DNA of 64,000 bases from Halichoerus grypus (taxonomy: Eukaryota > Chordata > Mammalia > Carnivora > Phocidae), in assembly GCF_964656455.1 (NCBI RefSeq), contig NC_135715.1, forward strand, positions 82,500,414-82,564,413, read 5' to 3'. Under the pieces are notes generated by a model that made no database searches, was not told where the DNA came from, and worked only from the letters and a program-made list of their open reading frames with translations. Shown piece after piece: positions 35,560 through 47,182 of the stretch. The stretch's first letter is position 1, and every line of letters begins with the position of its first letter. The position numbers and the translations under genes are program-made.

Positions 35560-36930
35560 TATGTCAGTTTTTCAGAGCACCAATTTTAAGTTTTACTGTT
35601 TTTCCCTACCGTGCATCTGTTTTCTTTTAATGAAGTTCTGCTTTTATATTTGTAATGTAGTTGCTTCTACTTCTTTCTGTTCCATTTGCTATTCCTTCTC
35701 TGTTTCTTATGGGAGAAGCTTCCTTAATTGATTTTGAGCATTTCTTCTTCTCTAAGACACATGAAACTCTCACTGTTCTACACTACATCCCACACAAAAT
35801 TTTGTTTTTCTTACCATTCAGTCTGGAATATTTTCTAAATTTTACTGTGGTGTGTTTCTTGACCCATGGCTCACATAGAAGTGTTGCTTCACATCCAAAC
35901 AGGAGGGGATTTCCAGGTTTCTCTGTGTTGTTGATTTCCTGTTGAAATCCACACTTTTCAGAGGGCCTACTCAGTGTGATTCAGTATTTTAATATTTGTA
36001 GAGACTTGGTTCATCATCCAACATACAGTCTGTTTTGGTGATCATTTCATCTTAAATGCCAAAGGACGGATATTTGGAGTTGGTGTGTGTAGTGTTGGAT
36101 ATATTTGGTCCAGTTGGTCAGTCATGTTTTTCTAGTCTCCATCTCACAATTGGGTTTTCCTGCTTGTTCTAGCAATTAGTTTGAGAAAGGTGTGTAAAAC
36201 CTCCAGTGATGGTTTGGGATTTTCTGTTTCTTCCTTTATTTTGAGATCATGTTGTTACATGCATATGAATATAGGATTTTTATGTTATCCCACTGCCCTG
36301 ACCCTCTTAATAATGAAATGTTCCACTTTGCTTCAGATAATAGTTCTTCACTTGGAGTTTGTTTTGTCTTATAGAGCTCCACAGCTTTCTTTGGGTTGTT
36401 TCTGTACGGTGTTCATTTTTCCACCCTTTTATTTTCAACTTTTCAGTTTCAGTCTGCATGTGCTACTTGTCAACAGCATAGAGTTTGGTCTGTTATTTTA
36501 TTTCAGTCTTCCTGTGTTTGCTGAAATTTGCTTCTCATTAGTCTACTTACATTTCATAGAATCACTGATGCACAATAATACTTACATTCAAATATTTCTG
36601 TTTTGTGCCACCTTTCTGCTCTTTGTTTCTTCCCTCGTTCTGCTTTTTGTTTTGATGATTTTAATTATTCTATTTTTTTCCTGTATTATTCTATTAATGA
36701 TAGTATTTTTATTATTTCCTTGGTGACTACCTTTGATACTCAGCTTTATTTCTTTTTTTGATGAATTATTTTTAATGATTCTATATTTCTCCTTTGCTAA
36801 CTTTCTAGTTATGTATATGTGTATAAAATTATATTCATTTCTATGTCAGTGAAGATAGTTACACATAATTATTTCAATTAAATTTTCAGTCAAGCTGGAG
36901 ATTCAATATGTGCCCCCTCTTAAATTTGTG
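35560..36930 (-). mobile_element. Ancient L1 (L1M-type) ORF2 fragment
   Basis: This old, diverged L1 is recognised by word order on the plus strand: TTTGACCCATGG-like text near 35858, then text matching the L1 endonuclease region on the reverse strand (TTTGAGAAAGGTGTGTAAAA at about 36180, CCACCCTTTTATTTTCAAC near 36420, a poly-pyrimidine stretch to 36730). It carries no intact frame. The 181-codon plus-strand ORF at 36181-36726 is antisense to it and is not a gene. Ends are approximate. Confidence 0.75.
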
Positions 36931-37092
36931 TGGTTGAGAGCAGTTTTCCTGTATCTAAACAGTCTTAAGACCTTAAGACTCACTAGACTGACTTTTGAGT
37001 GTTACCCTCATATGTTTTAATTCTACATAGATGCAAACTCACTGATTTTATTTCATTCCCCTGTTTATACATTCATATATATTCATAAACAT

Positions 37093-37788
37093 AAGAATCA
37101 CAGACTGGTAAGAAGGCAGAACCAGGCATGAATCCAGCTCTGTGTCCTCAATGTTGGGACCACGACTGCACCTAGCCTTTCTGAGGGGGCTGTGGAAAAG
37201 GTTGTGTTGATATAACTGGCTACAGACATGCGGTTGGTATGGGTGTGAGGGTGAACGTTGATATCCTAGACAGGAGGCATTCCAGCAGGTTCTTGTCTGA
37301 GGAGGAGCCCAGGTTAGTGCAACCCACTGAGTGGACCCCTATCCACATCTCACACAGAGGAAAGGAGGGAATGGCTATAACACATCACTAGCAGAGTCTA
37401 GAGGTAAGGGTGGGTTCAGACTTTATAGGCCAAGGCTCCAATCCCTTCTGTAGGGTTTGCCTTAGAAATTAGAAAGCCTAAGATCTTGGAAGCTATTGCC
37501 CATCCCTCCCTAGGTGGTGCTGTCATCTTCTGGGCCTCCAGAATGTGAGCACTGTTGCACATGTGTGTGTACACAGGACTGTTTGTGCACCAGAATGTGC
37601 ACATACACAGACACAACACACACCTGTAGGGACTGTGGGGTGGGATCTGACCAGTAACAGACTCAGAGAAGGTGAAAGAGGAAGTAAATATGGTTGGAGG
37701 TATTTCCTACCTGTGATACCACTCCTCCAATTTCATAGATATTATCCCACATATGCCTATGGATGTCTGGAGGAAGTACATGCTAGAA
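37093..37788 (+). repeat. Inverted duplication, copy 1
   Basis: This stretch matches the reverse complement of 48138-48800 along its length, with roughly four bases in five shared. Matching landmarks are AATCACAGACTGGTAAGAAG, GAGGCATTCCAGCA, CAACCCACTGAGTGG, TAGATAT, and GTCTGGAGGAAGTACATGC at the right end. Copy 1 contains extra sequence at about 37125-37190. I do not recognise coding content. A RALGDS-like pseudoexon lies 2.2 kb downstream, so this may be a duplicated intron or flank. Confidence 0.85.
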
Positions 37789-39610
37789 TAATCTGTACTG
37801 TACAGACAAGACACAGACCATCCCAGACAAGCACAATGGATTATCTAGGCTCAAAACAGGTAAGAGTGGAGAACTGTGTCTAAAGCCAGATGTGTTTCCA
37901 AGCTGGGTCCTGGTTGCACCCAGACCTTCCCTGGGGGCTGTGGAGAGGGGTGTGTTGGTGTCACTGTGTACAGGTGTGTCATTGCATGCAAAAAGGGGAT
38001 GAGTACTTAGCAGCCAGGACTGTTTGTGAACGTGTCAATCCAGGAGTTCACTCAGGTAGGGGAACCCAGGCAGTGAAGTCACTTCCTTGACCACAGACCC
38101 CAACAGAAATTGGAATCCCCATAACCAGGCACCCACATTCTAATGCAGTCCCATATCAGGGTTACTTGGCTGGAGACATTCAATAGTGAAAGATGTTTCT
38201 CCTGCTGCTTGCCAACATCCCAGGGCTCTGGCTTCCAGAAACCCCAGGGTGAGGACTTTTTCACATGTTGCAGACAATGTCTCAACACTCAAAGGCCTCA
38301 GGGCCTTTGACAGGAGATGCCACAAAGCAGGCCAGGCCACCACTCTGAGCCATCTCTGGGCAGCCCCTTTCACTCCTCTTCAATTTCAGGGAAAGAGGGA
38401 TGTGTGGGGAGGTTCCGCCTCTGGGCTGGAGGAGGTTGCAGGGCAGTGGATACCCTGGTGATTCCTTCATGTTCACACCAATGTCATGGTGGGCAGGGGG
38501 GAAAGAGGATTCCTGAGGTGACTCTCACCTGTGTCAGAGTTAATTCAAGTCCCTGAAGCTGTGTCACTTTTCTCTCCTTGGTAGAGGTATGTGCATACTG
38601 GGGTATGGTGTGTCTGGAATGGAGTCAATTGGGTCCTAGGACCAGAAAGGCAGACAGACAGGGCTCTGAGGCCTCCTGCCTGGCTGCCAGGCAGAGCTGT
38701 CTTTACAGAGCTCCACACGGGAGATGGGGCAGGAACTGAATGATGAGATTTCTGCTATACCTCCTTGAAGGACAAGAAGGTGCCCCACACTGCCAAAGAG
38801 TCATGCACAGGGGATTTGCAAGAGCTGGGAAGACCAAACCCCCAGGGCCCCAGTGCAGCAAAAAGGGTCCCAGAAGCCAGCCTGCTTTTGCCCTGGGCTC
38901 CCTCCTAGAGTCCTGATCCCACATAAATCTGCGTCCCCAACTCCTCCCCAAACTTCCCCTCATGTCCTTGCACCTGCCTTGGCAGAGTAACTGTCCACAT
39001 ATTTGTAGGAATATCAGAAAAGAGACTTTAAACCACTTCTCATCCCATTCAGTCTAGAGTAGTTTTGCACTGTGCTATGAATTTTCCCAACTAGTGCTCC
39101 CAGTTGTCCCCTTTGGCCTAACAGTCCTTCCCCAACTTTTCCAAGTCTTGCACATGATCATGGTGAGTTGGGAGAATTTTTCCCAAAGGGACATGGGGCT
39201 CATGGTACTATGTCTCTTGCTCTGTGGTTTGGTTGTAAAGGAACACATCCCTGGGGCCCCTTCAGGGTCAGGAGCAGGGGCCTCACTGGCTGTACAACAT
39301 TCCAGAAGGCCAATCAGTTACCACAGCCATTGAGCCCTTTACTGATGCAGGACTTTGATGTGATTCCCTTCTGTTGCCAACTCATAGTGCTGCACTAAAC
39401 ATCCTACATGCCCTAATATCCTGAGCACTCCCGCCCAAGGAAAAGTCTCTGTGTTCTCATCTCAAGAATGGGATATATTGTCAGAAATCACAGGGAGGAT
39501 GCTGTTAATCCAGGGAGGTGCTGTCAGTACTCAGCTAACAATCTGACCTGAGATACTAACATGTTCAGACATCCCCCACCTCAAATTCTTATATTGTTGC
39601 CAAGATCCTT
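37789..39610. other. Unassigned sequence, no gene seen
   Basis: About 1.8 kb of mixed unique-looking DNA. The stretch at 37880-38000 resembles 37115-37260 (GGGGGCTGTGGA followed by GTGTTG(A/G)T), so an older tandem duplication is possible. No ORF has a recognisable domain. Confidence 0.35.
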
Positions 39611-39611
39611 T

Positions 39612-39807
39612 TTTCATAAAGATTTAATTATTAATTTATTAGAGAGAGACAGAGAGAAGGTGGGGAGGCCGAGGCTAGAGACAGAATCCTCAAGCAGACT
39701 CTGTCCTAAGTGGGGAGCCCAGTGAGGGGCTCAATCTCAGGATGCTGAGATCATGAACTTAGCCAAAACCATGAGTCAGACAATTAACTGAGTGAGCCAC
39801 CAGGCAC
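39612..39807 (-). mobile_element. Can-SINE, old, minus strand
   Basis: On the plus strand the order is AAAGATTTAATTATTAATTT, a GAGAGAGACAGAGAGA tract, GGGGAGCCCAGTGAGG, GATCATGA, and finally GAGCCACCAGGCACC. That is a reversed Can-SINE. It is diverged and the target duplication is unclear. Confidence 0.85.
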
Positions 39808-39946
39808 CTTGCTGCTTTTTTCTACCATGGGCACTCCTGTACCTCTTGCCTTAAGTTACTGAAGCTTGGGGGTTTGGTCTGATCTCCAATCCCCAACCCT
39901 CCTGGTGGCTACAGTGCTGACTGCATTTCTTCCCTATTCCACCTCA

Positions 39947-40137
39947 GGGTAAAAATGCTTCAACCACGAAGAGGAATGAGACCTGCATGGTGTGGACTAT
40001 CCAGGCAGACCTCTGGAGAAGTGAGTAGAAAATCTGGTGCCCGCCTTCCTTGGCAGAGACCTCACCTACATCTCCACATTCCTGGGCACCTACAGAGCTT
40101 TTGCCACCACGCAAGAGGTGCTGGACCTCCTGTTTAC
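39947..40137 (+). pseudogene. RALGDS-family pseudogene exon (RasGEF N-terminal domain)
   Basis: RALGDS is an exchange factor that activates the small GTPase Ral. A polypyrimidine tract ending CCACCTCAG (to about 39946) resembles a splice acceptor. The following sequence encodes ETCMVWTIQA in one frame. After a small deletion, LEK, a TGA stop and VENLVPAF appear in another frame, then GRDLTYISTFLGTYRAF and ATTQEVLDLLF. This matches the start of the RasGEF N-terminal (REM) domain of RALGDS-type proteins. The frameshift and the in-frame stop at about 40018 show it is dead. The 3' edge (ACAAGTACC) lacks a strong donor. I find no neighbouring exons, so it may be a duplicated fragment. Confidence 0.8.
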
Positions 40138-40442
40138 AAGTACCATACCCCTAACAGCCCAGGGGGATTTGGCCACTGCCTGATTGTGAGTCTTGGGAAT
40201 GTCACCAAACTTCCCTGAGCCTCAGCTTGTTCTTCTGCCTGGGACACAGTTATTATAGGGACTCAGTGGTGTCCTGTAGGGAAAGTACACCAGGGTCCCT
40301 TGCCCTGTGGAAAGGTATGCTAGAGGGGATGTGGCTGTGCTCATTCATTATTGTCCTGCTCCCCATAATGAAGCCTCTGCCTCATCCATCATTGTCACCA
40401 TGGTCTTGAGGTAGGCTGTTTCCCCCCACCCTTCTTATAGGC

Positions 40443-40522
40443 TCCATGAACAAAATGGGGCTTGAACTCAATACTCTGAGATCAAGAGTCAGGTGCTGTG
40501 CTGACTGAGCCAGTCAGGCACA
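40443..40522 (-). mobile_element. Can-SINE fragment, minus strand
   Basis: TGGGGCTTGAACTCA, GAGATCAAGAGTCAG and CTGACTGAGCCAGTCAGGCAC are the reversed tRNA-like head of an older Can-SINE subfamily. Only the head remains. Confidence 0.75.
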
Positions 40523-41148
40523 TATTAAACCTATTGAGCACCTAGGTGTCAGAATATATCTATTCATTTATCCACCTTAACACAATTTTTTTAGAAGAAT
40601 GTTTCTTGATGTTAGTCTGACACTGATTTTTGGATTTGACATCAGAAGCAAAGGCTACAAAGCAAAAATAAACAAGTGGGACTATATCAAACTAAAAAGC
40701 TTCTGTACAGAAAAAGGAAATAACCAATCATCAACACAGTGAAAAGACAACATACTGAATGGAAGAGAATATTTGCAAACTCCCTATCTGATAAAGGGTT
40801 AATATTCAAATTATTAAAGAACTCATACAACTCAATAACACAAAAACAAACAACAGTTACAAAATGGGCAGAGTTCAGAATAGACATTTTTCCAAAAAAA
40901 CCACACAGATGGCCAACAAGTACATGAAGAGATGTTCAACACCACTTCTCATGAGGGAAATGCAAATCAAAACCCAAAGAGATGGCACCCAACACCTGTC
41001 AGAATGGCTAGTAGGAAAAAGACCAGAAATAACAAGGGTTGGCCAAAATGTGGAGGAAAGGGAACTCAGTGCTCTGTTGATGAGACTGTCAATTTGTGCA
41101 GCCACTATGGAAAACAGTATAAAGGTTTCTCAAAATATTCAACATAAG

Positions 41149-41444
41149 GGCCCATGGCTGGCTCAGTCAGAAGAATACATGACTCTTTTTTTTTTTTTTA
41201 AGATTTTATTTATTTGACAGAGATAGCGAGAGCAGGAACACAAGCAGGGGGAGTGGGAGAGGGAGAAGCAGGCTTCCCGCCGAGCAGGGAGCCCGATGTG
41301 GGACTCAATCCCAGGACCCTGGTATCATGACCTGAGCCGAAGGCAGACACTTAACGACTGAGCCACCCAGGCGCCCGAGTATGTGACTCTTGATCTTGGG
41401 GTCATGAATTCTAGCGCCACATTGGGTGTAGAGATTACGTCAAT
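41149..41444 (+). mobile_element. Older Can-SINE, split by a younger one
   Basis: The head GGGCCCATGGCTGGCTCAG (41149-41185) and the body CTCTTGATCTTGGGGTCATG to TTGGGTGTAGAGATTAC (41385-41444) form one diverged plus-strand SINE. A second SINE sits inside it in reverse. Confidence 0.75.
41186..41376 (-). mobile_element. Can-SINE nested inside an older SINE
   Basis: A poly(T) run, AAGATTTTATTTATTTGACA, GGGAGCCCGATGTGGG, and GAGCCACCCAGGCGCCC at the far end mark a reversed young Can-SINE. TACATGACTCTT (left) and TATGTGACTCTT (right) are the likely target duplication. Confidence 0.93.
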
Positions 41445-41560
41445 TTAAAAAATTCAAAATAGAACAACTATATCATCCAACAATTCCCCTCCTAGGTATT
41501 AAAATCAAAGAAAATGAAATCGCAAACTCGTAAAGAAACCTTCAACTCATAAAGATACCT

Positions 41561-42165
41561 TCAGGAAGTGGACAAAATAGGTAAGGAGATTGAAACTAAT
41601 AGAAAAAGAGAATATCAGGAGTGAAATTGGAGAGTAAATATGACTTCAATATATTAATTTCTAGCTTCCTCTATTTCAAGTACCTTGTTAATTCATTCTA
41701 TTACATTCAATTCTTCTGACCTATCAGAATTCCTCATTATGATGTGGTTGTAGTTTTTGAGATGAGTTGTTTATTTAGTACGTATTACAGATCAACAAAT
41801 ACAGATTACTTATATTCCTAATTGTGTGAGCCTTTAAATATCTTTATAGCTTTTTGAAGTATAATTATGTAATCAAAACCTCCATAGATTTGAGTGTACA
41901 ATTTCGTGAATCTTCATATACGTACACACCAGTAAAACAATCACTGTAATTAAGTTAATATAAGGTAATGTAATCCATCACACCCAAATTATATTTCCTG
42001 CTTGATTTTTAGTCCAAGGTTAGCTTGATGTGTGAGTTCTGTTGGTCCCTAGAGTCACTCTTTCCTCATGGAGAAGGTTTTTATAAGAATGAAATAATTG
42101 CTTGACTCTGTTGTTCTGTACTGATAGGAGTTCATAATATAGTTTGATCTAAAGATAAATTTTAA
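41561..42165. other. Unassigned AT-rich sequence
   Basis: This is about 600 bp of AT-rich DNA with no gene. Some wording (TGAATCTTCATATACGTAC, AAAACAATCAC) resembles old interspersed repeats, but I cannot name the family. Confidence 0.35.
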
Positions 42166-42400
42166 ATGCACTTGGGTGGTCAGTCGATTGAGCATCTGTC
42201 CGACTCTCGATTTTGGCTCAGGTCATGATCTCAGGGTCATGATATCAAGCCCAGCATTGGGCTCCATGCTGACTGAGGAGCCTACTTGGGATTCTCACTC
42301 CTCCTCTGTCCTTTCACTCACTCCTGCCACCACTCATACTTGCTCTCTTTCTATCTTTCACACAAAAAATTAAGAAAATAAAGAAAAAAATTTAAAATAG
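42166..42400 (+). mobile_element. Can-SINE, diverged, plus strand
   Basis: The run CACTTGGGTGGTCAGTCGAT, GGCTCAGGTCATGATCTCAG, GCATTGGGCTCCATGCTGA, a CT-rich tract and an A-rich tail gives a complete but diverged Can-SINE of an older subfamily. AATTTTAAA-like flanks may be the target duplication. Confidence 0.85.
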
Positions 42401-43386
42401 CCAATTTGAAAGTTCCAAGGCCTTCCATGGAGGAGAGACCATACACTGACAGCTTACAAGACCTAGCCCATCTGTGTTGGAAAAAGTCTGAGTGGTGTAG
42501 GTGGGAATCAGATCTGAGAATTGTAGCCCAAAGGGACAAAGGAAAGATATTAATTGAACTAAATTCATTTATATGAATATGCTCAGTTAAGATTTGGGAT
42601 TTAAAGGACTGCCCACACCACTTGCATGTGGTGTTGGTATTCTGGACTCTATATTGGGTCAATAAGGTCCAAAATGCTGGGATTTCCTTAGTATACTGTT
42701 GAAGAAGGCAGGAAGAAGTCAGGAAGCATAAGAATCAGGAATGTCAAAATGGTTCTGTGATGTGCAATGTGCTCAGCCATCCCTAATCAAGCTTGCTGAA
42801 AGACGCAGCAATCAGTGCACTACCTTCATCAACACACTTACAGAGGCATGGGTACAGGAGGTACCAGTGTCCTCGAGGAGCTCTGTGGGAGCTGTCCTAC
42901 ACTGCAGGAGAAGATGGGAGGTGAAGAGTGGCAGGAGAGGATGCTTCAACCAGCAGAAACAAGGTGTATGCAGTCACCCAGTAAGCCACAGGGACAGAAT
43001 GGTAACCAGAGGATGTGACCCTCAGGGGTGTGTGCTGTTGGATAGTTGATCAGGTCTGTCCAAATTGAAATTGTTGGGCAGTGTACCAGAAAAATAAATA
43101 TCTAGATACAGTAGTTACTACAGTGAAGAGTCACAGTCTCTTCCCCAGCTGTGAGCCCTAATCCAGTGTGGGCCTCTGAGCCCCATGACTCAGGGGGAGA
43201 CTGGAGCTCTTTGAAGGAATGGCCCCATAGACTTCCAGATTTGTGCCATGCATCCCCCACCCCCAGCTTTCCCCAATTGTCCACAAAGGTATAGACATTT
43301 ACCAGTGGGACCAACTCAGGGAAAAAGGGAAACACTACATTTTCTGGGAACTTATATAGAATGATTCTGAACATATGCTGATGCCC
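42401..43386. other. Unassigned sequence
   Basis: About 1 kb of unique-looking DNA. An ORF at 42741-43049 has no domain I recognise and no promoter or splice context. I see no gene. Confidence 0.35.
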
Positions 43387-43400
43387 AAAGGCCAAAACTG

Positions 43401-43587
43401 TTTTTTTTTTTTAAGATTTTATTTATTTACTTGAGAGAGAGCAAGAGTCAGAGCAAGAGAGCACAGAGGGAGAGGGAGAAGCAGACTCCCCACTGAGTGG
43501 GGAGCCCGACGTGGAGCTTCATCCCAGGACTCCGAGATCATGACCTGAGCTGAAGGCATGACCAACTGAGCCACCCAGGTGCCCCTC
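43401..43587 (-). mobile_element. Can-SINE, minus strand
   Basis: Poly(T), AAGATTTTATTTATTTACTT, GGGGAGCCCGACGTGG, and GAGCCACCCAGGTGCCCC at the far end mark a reversed SINE. AAAGGCCAAAACTG (43387-43400) and AAAGACCAGAACTG (43588-43601) flank it as a target duplication with two differences. Confidence 0.95.
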
Positions 43588-43601
43588 AAAGACCAGAACT
43601 G

Positions 43602-44249
43602 TTAAATGGCCTGCCCAACAATTGGAGTGGGAGTTTTGAGAGGTGTGAAAATAGAAGAATCCTTGTCCTACATTTAACAGTTTGTTCACTGAGACTACAG
43701 ATTCATCCTGTGCTCATTTCCCTGGTTCCAGAATGTGGAGTGGAAATACATACATTAGCACCTGGTGGAATTCCCAGTTTGGTTTCTGAACCTTGGAATG
43801 ATGGTTATTAGGGAAGAGAAGAACAAAGAGAGGCCCTTGGAACCATGCCCTCCCTCAGACTAAACCAGAGGCCATGCAACATCCATGGAGGAGATGGGAA
43901 AGATTAATAAGTTTATGAAGCTCTGCAGAGAGGCAGGGTTGGTTATTTCTACCATTGCTCATTTTACTGACTGGTCTACTGTGAATATCAAATGGGGGTT
44001 GTTGAGACTGACATGACTTTCACAGACTTCATCAGATGAAGACGCAACTGCATCTGTGATTCTGTCTCTGGATTGCCTTGTGGAGGAAAACTGCCAGGTG
44101 GAACACTGCAGCCCACTGGGAACAAATCTCTTGCCCTGAGGTACTGCTTCTGAAGGAATGTCTATGACCAGCAAAGTCAACAAGCTCAGAGCCATGTTAA
44201 AATTATCACTGATGAAAACAGGCTAGACAACTGTCAAGAAGGCCACCTC
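43602..44249. other. Unassigned sequence
   Basis: This is about 650 bp with no recognised gene or repeat. Confidence 0.35.
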
Positions 44250-44398
44250 TTAAGGAGGGCACATGATGTGATGAGCAATTAATGAATAATTGAATATTAT
44301 ATCAAAAACGAATGATGTACTATATGTTGGCTAACTGAATTTAAATAAAAAAAGGAAAAAAATAAAATCAACTAACAAAAAAAGGAAAGAATGTAAAT
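44250..44398 (+). mobile_element. L1 3' end fragment
   Basis: GATGTGATGAGCAATTAATG, GATGTACTATATGTTGGCTA and AACTGAATTTAAATAAAAAA match the carnivore L1 3' UTR end also seen at 55290-55410. It is extremely 5'-truncated. Confidence 0.8.
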
Positions 44399-46920
44399 TT
44401 GGCAAATATACTTGAATATATCCTAGTCAAAAAGGAAAGCAAAGGAACAGACATACTGAGCTGGTGAGTGGCTGAGGGGAGAATTGCCTGCATTACCTGT
44501 TGGTTTTAAATTATCGAGTGACTGGGCAGCCACGCACCACAGTCGCTATTTTGACTATAACCTGCCTCATAGATTGAAGTGAATTCTCCTTCTTTCATCA
44601 ACAGAGCTGAAGTTGATTGGGCATTCGGAAGCAGTCACTGAAAGGAAGTACTTAGAAGACCCATGGCAATGATCCATGAGCAAAACTTCTCTACTTCCTC
44701 TGGACACCCATTCTCCTGTTGACTGCACAGCTTCTCCTGCAGAGTTCACTCTGCAGATGAAAATGGTCATTAGGAGGGAGCAGTGGCAGGTCTTGGCCCT
44801 GAAGTCTCCCAGAGGAGTGAGGTCTGGTAAGCGAAGCCAGTGGACATTTCCATTGCCAAGGCTACTGATGTTTGCACAAAGCAACATGAAGAAACACGGA
44901 GAAAACTCTGCAGTCCAAGGCCTGGGGTACCATATGGGAAAGGGCAGCCTTGGTTTGCTCTCCCATCCCCCAAAATACCTCCTGCCTCAACAGAGAATGG
45001 GCCAGGTGATGGGTTGTTCATCTTTCCTCTGAAGAAGCACCCAACCTTTTGGATTTCATTGGTAACCCTACTTTTTTCTCTTTATTTACTCATCTCATGG
45101 TCCTCTGGGGGAGCAGTTAGCAACCACCATTTGGGCAAAGAAATGTCAGAAGCTGACATTCACAGATGGCTATGGGGAGGGGCAGGAAATGAGAGACAGG
45201 GAGGCAGGCAAAGGCCCCATCTCATAAGAAGAGATGAGAGCTGGCCAGCAAATGTGTCACCCTGAAGAGAAACATGCTAGAGAGAAACAATTTTCTTACC
45301 TGCTCCTCAGAACCATAACGCTAGGGTGGGCGTAAATTTCTGTTTCTTATGATTTCCCTAACAGAGACAAGAGAAGAGAGGCACAATGAGATGAGGACAC
45401 AGGCCAAAGACCCAGAGGGCCTGGGCCCGCCTAGTTCTCAAATAGGAAGTGAAGAATACCCAGAGAGACCACCCTGCAGAACTCTAAGGGACGAGACACA
45501 CACAGAAAAAGGTGAATGGGGGCCCTGGTGTGTACAATTTAAAGAACTCTCACACTTCAGAATATTCTAGAGCAGTAAGGAGCAATGAACTTGATACTCA
45601 CCCAGAAAAAGTTGTAGATTTTTTTCCAAAGGCTGCTAAATTTTATTTTATAAGGGGATGGAAATTAGAAGAACCAGTAAGGAGATATTAAAGAATAGAG
45701 AAAATAGAAAGATCATGGATGTCAAGCTCAAGTAGCAAAAGGGTGGTATCTGGCAGGGTTTGGTATCTGTGCCTTTATTGGGAAACCCAGGAGGGAGTGT
45801 ATAGAGGGTGGGATACATAATTAAGTGTAAACTGAGGCACAGTGACTCTCCTAGATTTGTGATATCTAAGTAGGATGTGCCTGTTTCTCAAGAGAGAGAC
45901 AGGAACTAGAGATCCAGACCCAGTAGCCTCTTGGTAACTTTAGCTGGTAATGAAGCCAAGGGGGCACATACAAAAGGAATTGGCGGCTCAATCCCAGGGC
46001 TTTGGCCTACAAGTAAACCCAAGACCACATCGACAGTTTTTATTATTGCAAAGTAGATAGTAGAGAAAATTATGTGTGAGTTTAGAATCAAATGAGGCTC
46101 CCTAGTGGAATAACCCCAAGTCAGATATGAAAGGCTTCCAGGATGACTTTTTCACTTACATCACATTTGTCAGCCCAGACAAACATTTCTCCACCAAAAT
46201 CACAGCAAGTTCTTATTCAACCTTATATGCCACTCCCGATATAATGGATCCAACAGATTTCACACACTTTTGGATTTTCTAAAAACTGAAAAGTGTTAAA
46301 TCAAACCTTTATATCATGAAACAAACTGCCAGGGTACTATCCAAACATTTCACACTCTCAAAGTCATTTAACCAAGATAGCACTGCTACAACAGTAAGAT
46401 ATAATCAGCTGGCAGAACATGTTGGGCAGATGCAAAATGGAATGCCTCTTATGTGGAATTCACATAGCTAAACTCCACACAGACAAGTACTGGTCTACTG
46501 CTTTAAGGGGCAAGGATGGGGAGAAAGACACCAATGATCTTCTAGCATGTAAGTTAAATATGACTTGCAAATGTGATCTCAATTGTTATCCCATTGTTTT
46601 TAGTATTCTTTTAAAACAAATATTCCTTGTTCATAATGAAAAGACCACTCACAAATCTTTCCACAAAGAATTCAAATGCATACTTTTCAGGTTCTGGTAA
46701 GTTCTATTCTAGTCCATTTGCTTCTTAATGGACTTTATGGGCTTCTAGTCTCTAAGAAATGTTCAACATCAATGCAATTCTCTGAATATGCTATCATAGA
46801 GTCATAAAAATTCTGTCAGTAAGCAAATATAATAGCAAGTGAAATAGAAAACATAACAAAAAGTAATATAGCCAATAAATTATATTGAAATATGAGGAGT
46901 ATAGTTTTTTTAAAAAGCAA
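44399..46920. other. Unassigned sequence, no gene seen
   Basis: About 2.5 kb of unique-looking DNA. ORFs at 44676-45032, 44840-45265 and 46419-46700 overlap and have no recognised domain or conserved motif. I see nothing that supports a gene. Old repeats too diverged to read by eye may be present. Confidence 0.35.
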
Positions 46921-47042
46921 ACTTTTTTTTTAAGTATGCTGTACCCCCAGCATGGAGCTCAATGCAGGGCTTAACCCTGAGATCAAGACCTGAGCAGAGA
47001 TCAAGAGTCAGATGCTTAACCAACTGAACCATCCAGGGGCCC
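46921..47042 (-). mobile_element. Can-SINE head fragment, minus strand
   Basis: CATGGAGCTCAATGCAGGGC, GAGATCAAGACCTGAGC and CAACTGAACCATCCAGGGGC show a reversed, diverged older Can-SINE. Confidence 0.8.
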
Positions 47043-47078
47043 ACCCTCTTTTTAAAATTTTTTGAGTATTAAGTAAAC

Positions 47079-47182
47079 TCTTTTTTTTTAAATGTAAACT
47101 CTACACCTGACATGGGGCTTGAACTCCCAACCCCCACGATCAAGAATCACATTCTCTGTAGACTGGGTCAGCCAGGATCCCC
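47079..47182 (-). mobile_element. Second Can-SINE fragment, minus strand
   Basis: TAAACTCTACACCTGACATG, GGGGCTTGAACTCCCAACCC and CAGCCAGGATCCCC show another reversed old Can-SINE head, 36 bp after the previous one and in the same orientation. Confidence 0.75.

Larger units (their letters stand above)
40575..41560 (+). mobile_element. Old L1 ORF2 C-terminal fragment (interrupted by SINEs)
   Basis: Plus-strand L1 sequence covers the C-terminal part of ORF2. Recognisable words are AATAAACAAGTGGGACTATA, TATCTGATAAAGGG, AAAATGGGCAGA, CACCTGTCAGAATGGCTA and GTGCAGCCACTATGGAAAAC. It continues past the SINE pair (41149-41444) with CATCCAACAATTCCCCTCCT. It has several stops. The L1 is older than copies 1-3. 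Confidence 0.88.

Noticed and set aside
36181..36726. 181-codon hydrophobic ORF that looks like a membrane protein
   Set aside because: It is antisense to an ancient L1 ORF2 fragment. The T-rich strand gives phenylalanine- and leucine-rich frames.
42741..43049. 102-codon ORF considered as a possible exon
   Set aside because: It has no splice sites in phase, no domain and no homologous frame in the duplicated region.
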